Shown: positions 60,053 through 64,000 of the stretch, piece after piece
Position numbering within the stretch: the first letter of the stretch is position 1
How the letters are laid out: each line of letters begins with the position of its first letter
From: JAVBTT01 sp031556035
Lineage (GTDB): Bacteria; Bacillota; Clostridia; Oscillospirales; UBA929
Assembly (NCBI GenBank): GCA_031556035.1
Contig: JAVBTT010000012.1
Coordinates: forward strand, 62,001 to 126,000
Reading direction: 5' to 3'
Length of the DNA stretch: 64,000 bases
Program-made: the position numbers and the translations under genes
Notes under the pieces: model-generated
Databases searched by the model: none
What the model saw: only the letters and a program-made list of their open reading frames with translations
Told to the model about the DNA's origin: nothing

Positions 60053-61957
60053 TCATGACGGGTAATCCTCGAGAGGCACTTCCACCGCATAGGTGATTTT
60101 GGAAACTTTTTCTTTGTCATACTGAACTGTTGCAACCTTTGTATATTCTTTTACGGTTCCCAGTTCATAACTGCTGCCATATTGCGGATCATCTTTTCGC
60201 AGCTTAAAACCGGAAAGCTTTTGTTCGGCGTCGGACTTACTCATCCCTACGACAACTCCGGCTACCGAATACCCCTCCCCGGTTACGATAAAGTAGTAAC
60301 CCTCGTAGTATCCGCACTCCAGACCGGGATGTTTGGAAGCATCCAGCAATTCGTGTGTGTTTTTTAAACCAAGCGCTTTTGCGATATCTTCATCATCCGG
60401 CATGTCGAGCAGGTCATCCAAAGCAATGGGACCGGTTGCTGCAGGACTTGGCTCGAGTGTCGGAATGGGAACCGGCGAAGAAAGCATAGACAGCCTTTTT
60501 AGCGCTTCGGGGGAGGACATCAAAAACAGTCTGAATACGGTCTGATCCGGATAGTAGCTTATGTTGTACGATATGCCGCTTACTCCAAGGGCGAATCTTG
60601 TGGTATATACGCTCCCACCCAGCGAATCTTTGTGTTCACGTCCTTCTTCCTTCAGCTGCAGCCCCTCGTCCCTTTTCCAAGCGGCCAATGCATCCTCATA
60701 CTTCATCCCAGCCTCCGCACCCCTGACAGGTTCCGGTGCATAGACCTCAAATGTCATGCACAGGCCATCTCTCATAATGGCCATATATTTTGGCATGGCA
60801 CCTTTATCCGCATTATCCGAAGCAAAGTTGTAGATCAAATTATTCCCGTTCTCCCTGAGCTGCGAGATCCTTGACGGTACGCCAAGCTCGGCGGTAATCT
60901 CGTCGTAGTTTTTGCCAAGATATTCCTCGAACCCCACCGGTGCATGTACTGGGGTCTCAGAGACAACCGCCGACGGTCCTGGGTCACTGGCGCTCGATGC
61001 CGACTGAGAAGCCGATTCCGGAGTAGATTCGACAACAGCCTGAAAGATGACAGGGGACGGCTGTTGGACGTTGGCGGGGGATTTCCCAACGAAATACCAT
61101 ATGGCGACGGAAGCCGCGGCCACGGCTGCAATCGCCGCAACAGCAATAACGACCTTTAGTCCTACGGCCATCCCGCTCGCGTTTGCCGACAACGCGATTG
61201 TTTCGGCGGAGACTGCCTGCGTTAAAGCTGAATCGGTCGCCGGAGAGACACTGACGTCGCCGGAGGGCTGCGCCTGTTTGGGAATCTGCCGAGCGACCGC
61301 ATCCGAAACCTCGGGCGGCATATCGTATTCTTCCGAAGCCTTGTGCAGTATTCTGGAGAGCAAAAAGAGCGGAACGGCATAGAGCCTTGTCCCCTTCTTC
61401 TCAAGCCGCTCTATTTCCTCTTTGATTGTTTTTCTGGCGTAATTCAATCTGCTTTTTGTCGTTCCTTCGCTTGTCTCCATGATTTTCGCCACCTCTACTA
61501 CAGAAAATCCATCATAGTAAAACAAGATGACAGACATGCGCTGCGTCTGAGGCAGCCGATCCACAATTTCCATAACTAGGCGCGCTTTTTCTCTGCGCAT
61601 GGCATATTCCTCGGGCAAAAACTCTTCTCCGATCTCCGGTACAGATGAAATCGCGGCTTCCTCCTCCTCATCAGAGGCAAAGAGGAGGGGCTTCTTTTTA
61701 AGCAGATAGTTTTTGGATGTATTGGCAGCGATAGACTTGACCCATGCCGGAAAAACCCGGTCATCATGCAAGCCGGGCAGTTCGCTGAAAACTTTCAGAT
61801 ATGTATCCTGCGAAATGTCCTTTGCCGATTCCTCATCCTGCGTCAACTTCAACGCAGTGAAGTACACCATGCGCTGTGTTTGCCGGTAAAGTTCATCGAA
61901 TGCTTCTTTGTCGCCTTGCTTTGCTCTAACGACAATCGAGGATAGCTCATCATACAT
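60053..61957 (-). CDS. ECF sigma factor fused to a transmembrane helix and external sensor domain
   Basis: A 634-residue protein. Sigma region 2 spans about 10-80 (LTQDEESAKDISQDTYLKVF) and region 4 about 135-190 (RMSVILFYYDGFSVVEVAKI, then METSEGTTKSRLNYARKTI). A linker with PPEVSDAV leads to one helix at 264-291 (VVIAVAAIAAVAAASVAIWY), a Ser/Pro-rich stretch, and ~290 extracytoplasmic residues with two units, each holding an EYLGKNYDEITAELG- or VGMSKSDAEQKL-type segment. Ordinary ECF factors are ~190 residues and are held by a separate anti-sigma; here tether and sensor are one chain. AAGGAGG precedes the ATG. Confidence 0.88.
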   Translation of the reverse strand: MYDELSSIVVRAKQGDKEAFDELYRQTQRMVYFTALKLTQDEESAKDISQDTYLKVFSELPGLHDDRVFPAWVKSIAANTSKNYLLKKKPLLFASDEEEEAAISSVPEIGEEFLPEEYAMRREKARLVMEIVDRLPQTQRMSVILFYYDGFSVVEVAKIMETSEGTTKSRLNYARKTIKEEIERLEKKGTRLYAVPLFLLSRILHKASEEYDMPPEVSDAVARQIPKQAQPSGDVSVSPATDSALTQAVSAETIALSANASGMAVGLKVVIAVAAIAAVAAASVAIWYFVGKSPANVQQPSPVIFQAVVESTPESASQSASSASDPGPSAVVSETPVHAPVGFEEYLGKNYDEITAELGVPSRISQLRENGNNLIYNFASDNADKGAMPKYMAIMRDGLCMTFEVYAPEPVRGAEAGMKYEDALAAWKRDEGLQLKEEGREHKDSLGGSVYTTRFALGVSGISYNISYYPDQTVFRLFLMSSPEALKRLSMLSSPVPIPTLEPSPAATGPIALDDLLDMPDDEDIAKALGLKNTHELLDASKHPGLECGYYEGYYFIVTGEGYSVAGVVVGMSKSDAEQKLSGFKLRKDDPQYGSSYELGTVKEYTKVATVQYDKEKVSKITYAVEVPLEDYPS

Positions 61958-61989
61958 AAAACGATCCCTCCTTGTTTCTCTATTAATAA

Positions 61990-62015
61990 GACAAATGAGA
62001 ATGGCAATTGGTTTT
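61990..62015 (-). promoter_or_regulatory. Candidate autoregulated ECF-type promoter
   Basis: On the minus strand AAAACC (62015-62010) and TGTCTTATTAATAG (from 61993) are separated by 16 bases. This resembles the AAC...CGTC promoters that many Firmicute ECF factors use for their own genes. It sits just before the sigma gene's ribosome site. The leader would be short (about 25 bases). Confidence 0.4.
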
Positions 62016-62102
62016 ATAATTTAGTAATTATTTCATCGATACTATTTCAAGCACAACTACTATTTCTCCCATGTCATTTACATATTGGACAAAACAACTT
62101 GA

Positions 62103-62214
62103 CAAAAAGAATCCGAAAACTCGGATTTCGTGTATATGCTCAACCAGGCGGCGGGAGATCGGGCGATTCTTGCGAAGCAACTGAATATCTCCCCCCAGCA
62201 GCTTTCATATGTTA
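62103..62214 (+). pseudogene. VirB4-like conjugation ATPase, C-terminal fragment
   Basis: Reads SENSDFVYMLNQAAGDRAIL then AKQLNISPQQLSYV before losing family likeness. This is the conserved end of the VirB4/TraE-type ATPase of Tn1549-like elements. There is a stop just upstream (TGA 62100) and no start, so only about 37 codons remain. Confidence 0.65.
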
Positions 62215-62229
62215 TGTACTTGCGGTGGT

Positions 62230-62585
62230 CTACCATATCGGCGGCGCAAAAAGAATATGATTATGGACATGGCCTTTGTCGATGTGCGTTGTCAAAACGT
62301 ACTCATGCTTGCCTTTTAGGATGGCATCGGCAAGCTGCTGTCCAATGGTGTGGGCTTCCTCATACCCAACCTCGCCGGGGTCAAAGGATTGGATAAGATG
62401 GTGAGCGAGATTGTTGCCCTTGTCGATGCTCTGTGAGAGCGTAAAGCCAAACTCAATTTCAGCCGTTTCATAAGCGCAGCCATAGGACGATATGAGTATT
62501 TTTTCATCCGTCTTTTCGGGATTGCAAATATAATCTAGCGCTTTTTTAGGGTTGATTTAACAGGATGTATCTTTGTAAATGCCAT
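62230..62585 (-). pseudogene. Relaxase, N-terminal fragment with a frameshift
   Basis: ATG 62585 begins AFTKIHPVKSTLKK. A missing base in the A-run near 62542 shifts the frame, after which ALDYICNPEKTDEKILISSY and LIQSFDPGEVGYEEAHTIGQ appear, with the metal-binding HIDKGHVHNHILF before a stop. This is the MobA/VirD2-type relaxase of Tn1549-like elements; the remaining two thirds are absent. It overlaps the mobC remnant as in intact elements. Confidence 0.72.
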
Positions 62586-62965
62586 ACCCTGTCCATCAGC
62601 TCCTTTATCTCGGCTATATCTTCGGCTTAGGCCGTGCCGGTGCTGTTGATGCGCTTTGCTATCTGATTGATATTCGTGCCGATTTTTTGCAGTTCCGCGC
62701 CGTTCTCACGAATAGCGGAGTGGTCTACCTGTATAATATAGCCGTTAATCGCCATCTTGCGGAGGTATGCCACGATGCGCTTTGTTTTAAGCAGCGCCAT
62801 CTTTTCCATGATGAGCGCCTTTTCCTCGTCAGTGACGGGGCAACGCAGCACGATAATGGCCAGGACATTATAAAGCACCTGCGCAGCCTCGGCCCGGGCC
62901 GCCGTACCCTTGGGATCAAGCTTGCCGCCAACAATAGCGTTCTCCACAAGGTTGAGTATTGCCAT
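62546..62965 (-). pseudogene. MobC-like mobilisation protein, fused to an SLH fragment and interrupted
   Basis: From about 62850 down it reads VTDEEKALIMEKMALLKTKR, AYLRKMAINGYIIQVDHSAI and NINQIAKRINSTGTA, the MobC family. A TAA near 62627 then interrupts the frame, which continues AEDIAEIKELMDRVW to 62546. The first ~36 codons (AILNLVENAIVGGKLDPKG, AEAAQVLYNVL) are instead the end of an SLH domain, so the reading frame is a chimera produced by recombination. Confidence 0.68.
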
Positions 62966-63338
62966 TTTATCACTCGTTTTTTATGCCAAGTATATCACAT
63001 GCAGGCTTTTTATGCACACTATCAACTTTTGTTAAATCGTCATGAATCAGAGCAATATTTAGAGTCTGTATATGCACATTGCATAAGATATTACACCATA
63101 TTTAAAGATATTCTACTCACATTTTTTTTATTTAAGCTATACTCTTTTTATAGGCTCAATAACAGAGCCTGTAAAAGCACCTCCATATTGTCAATTCTGC
63201 ACATTAATGCCCGCCACTGGATATTTCGGTGCAGATGCCCTGAGAAGATCGCTCACAATCATCGCCAGAGGGAGGTCATGCAACCGGGGTTTGGAACAGC
63301 AAAAAATAGCCGGACAAAAATATTGAGGAGGATTTACA
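62966..63338. other. Intergenic region before the last gene
   Basis: About 370 mostly AT-rich bases. A small hairpin AGGCTC / GAGCCT lies at about 63152-63170. GAGGAGGA (63325-63332) is the ribosome site of the next gene. I see no further gene; a promoter presumably lies here. Confidence 0.4.
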
Positions 63339-64000
63339 GTGAGAAAAACCGGTAAGAAGCATGGATTGTTTGCCCGCAGAGCGGCCGCGTTGCTGCTCGT
63401 TATAATGCTTGCAGTGACATTGGTTCCGCTTAACGCTATGGCAACTTCGTCAGTCACGTTCAAGACCGTGACAGACCCGACCGACAAGTACTTTGGGCTG
63501 CCGCTGTTTTCCGGAAACCCGGCTGACCTGGAGGCGTATTTGGAGGTCTATTTTAACTACATAGGCTTTGACGGCATCGTCAAGTACGCGCTCGATCAGC
63601 GCAACGACTACCAGCTGCGCGACACCGCTACTTTTGCCGCTACACTCACCGACAGCGCCGCCCTGAATTTATTACTGGGCGGCAAAACGATCAGCTGGGT
63701 TCAGCCCAACGCGGGCAGATGGATCCCGGGCTGCGCGAACTTCACCGAAGGCATCAATATGGCGGCAGGCATGGGAACCGGGTATACCGCCACGCAGTTC
63801 GGCAACGCAAACAGCTGGGCGCAGACCTGGAACAAACAGCTCAACCACGACATCGGAGAGGTGATCGGACGGGAGAGGGTCAACAACGTCCAGTACGCCG
63901 GCGGCAGCAATACCGGTGCCGCCAACTCGTATATGAGCAATATCAACATCATGCACTCCATCGTTACCGACATCAGGGCCCTGCCCACGACCGGCCGCGG
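63339..64000 (+). CDS. Large exported protein, N-terminal part (3' end outside window)
   Basis: The frame is open from GTG 63339 to the window edge (220 codons), with GAGGAGGA 6 bases upstream. A signal peptide is clear: basic RKTGKKHGLFARR, hydrophobic AAALLLVIMLAVTLVPL, cleavage after NAMA. Mature sequence includes TISWVQPNAGRWIPGCANFT and TATQFGNANSWAQTWNKQLN, then HDIGEVIGRERVN, which recalls the N-terminal barrel of family 3 glycoside hydrolases. The likeness is partial and I would not assign activity. The next bases decide it. Confidence 0.75.
   Translation, partial: MRKTGKKHGLFARRAAALLLVIMLAVTLVPLNAMATSSVTFKTVTDPTDKYFGLPLFSGNPADLEAYLEVYFNYIGFDGIVKYALDQRNDYQLRDTATFAATLTDSAALNLLLGGKTISWVQPNAGRWIPGCANFTEGINMAAGMGTGYTATQFGNANSWAQTWNKQLNHDIGEVIGRERVNNVQYAGGSNTGAANSYMSNINIMHSIVTDIRALPTTGR

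Noticed and set aside
62130..62396. Intact 88-residue gene
   Set aside because: Only the first ~28 codons carry VirB4 likeness; the rest is antisense to the relaxase fragment.

Overview
The window looks like chromosome of an anaerobic, spore-forming Clostridia-type Firmicute, probably near the Oscillospirales. The evidence is SpoVB, SpoIID, SpoIIM and SpoVT homologues, a cotJ spore-coat operon, a SCIFF peptide with its radical-SAM maturase, an L-box lysine riboswitch, an L10 leader and strong AGGAGG ribosome binding sites. Most genes are GC-rich. Several AT-richer genes stand out as probable acquisitions (about 4110-4577, 17817-18419, 31623-32216, 44354-45591).

Layout. 1-623 is the 3' end of metK. 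697-3669 is a teichoic-acid-like cassette: glycerophosphotransferase, flippase, TagD. 3720-4577 holds a membrane protein separated from an in-frame zinc-ribbon tail by one stop codon. 4779-6143 is a SpoVB-type flippase. 6566-12942 is an export operon: HlyD/MacA-like adaptor with a long acidic tail, ATPase, MacB-like permease and an SLH protein. 12998-14805 is a V4R protein followed by a PAS-GGDEF cyclase. 15028-18790 (minus strand) is a lysine-biosynthesis operon (unknown membrane protein, asd, dapA, dapB) behind an L-box riboswitch with a clear promoter. 18810-25214 carries SpoIID, queA, tgt, yajC, a TIGR04086-like protein, the SCIFF precursor and its maturase. 25554-29154 has SpoIIM-like and YesL-like membrane proteins and two Xer-type recombinases. 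29331-32216 has radA, cwlD and small genes. 32462-33499 is cotJ, with CotJA and CotJB fused, followed directly by a MITE-like repeat. 33769-36611 has a prepilin peptidase, rplJL with its leader, and a HAD phosphatase. 36655-41607 is a zinc-uptake operon (znuA, znuC, znuB, zur, DUF5107-TPR) with a symmetric Zur-type operator over its start site. 41851-45591 carries a GGDEF protein, a pyrimidine nucleoside phosphorylase and two AT-rich genes. 45827-56492 is housekeeping on the minus strand: asp23/fakA, ribF, truB, nrnA, rbfA, infB, an L7Ae protein, ylxR, nusA, rimP and spoVT.

The region 56500-63000 is the most unusual. Broken pieces of a conjugative element of the Tn1549/CTn kind (VirB6-like, VirB4-like, relaxase, MobC) flank a three-gene minus-strand cassette. 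The cassette encodes an ECF sigma factor fused through a transmembrane helix to a large extracytoplasmic domain, a membrane-anchored RCC1 beta-propeller protein split by a frameshift, and a small membrane protein. The sigma gene has an upstream sequence resembling an autoregulated ECF promoter. This cassette is the best candidate for an undescribed system. The window ends inside an exported protein gene (63339 onward).

No tRNA, rRNA, CRISPR array or intact insertion sequence was recognised. All family assignments come from reading the sequence; no database search was run.
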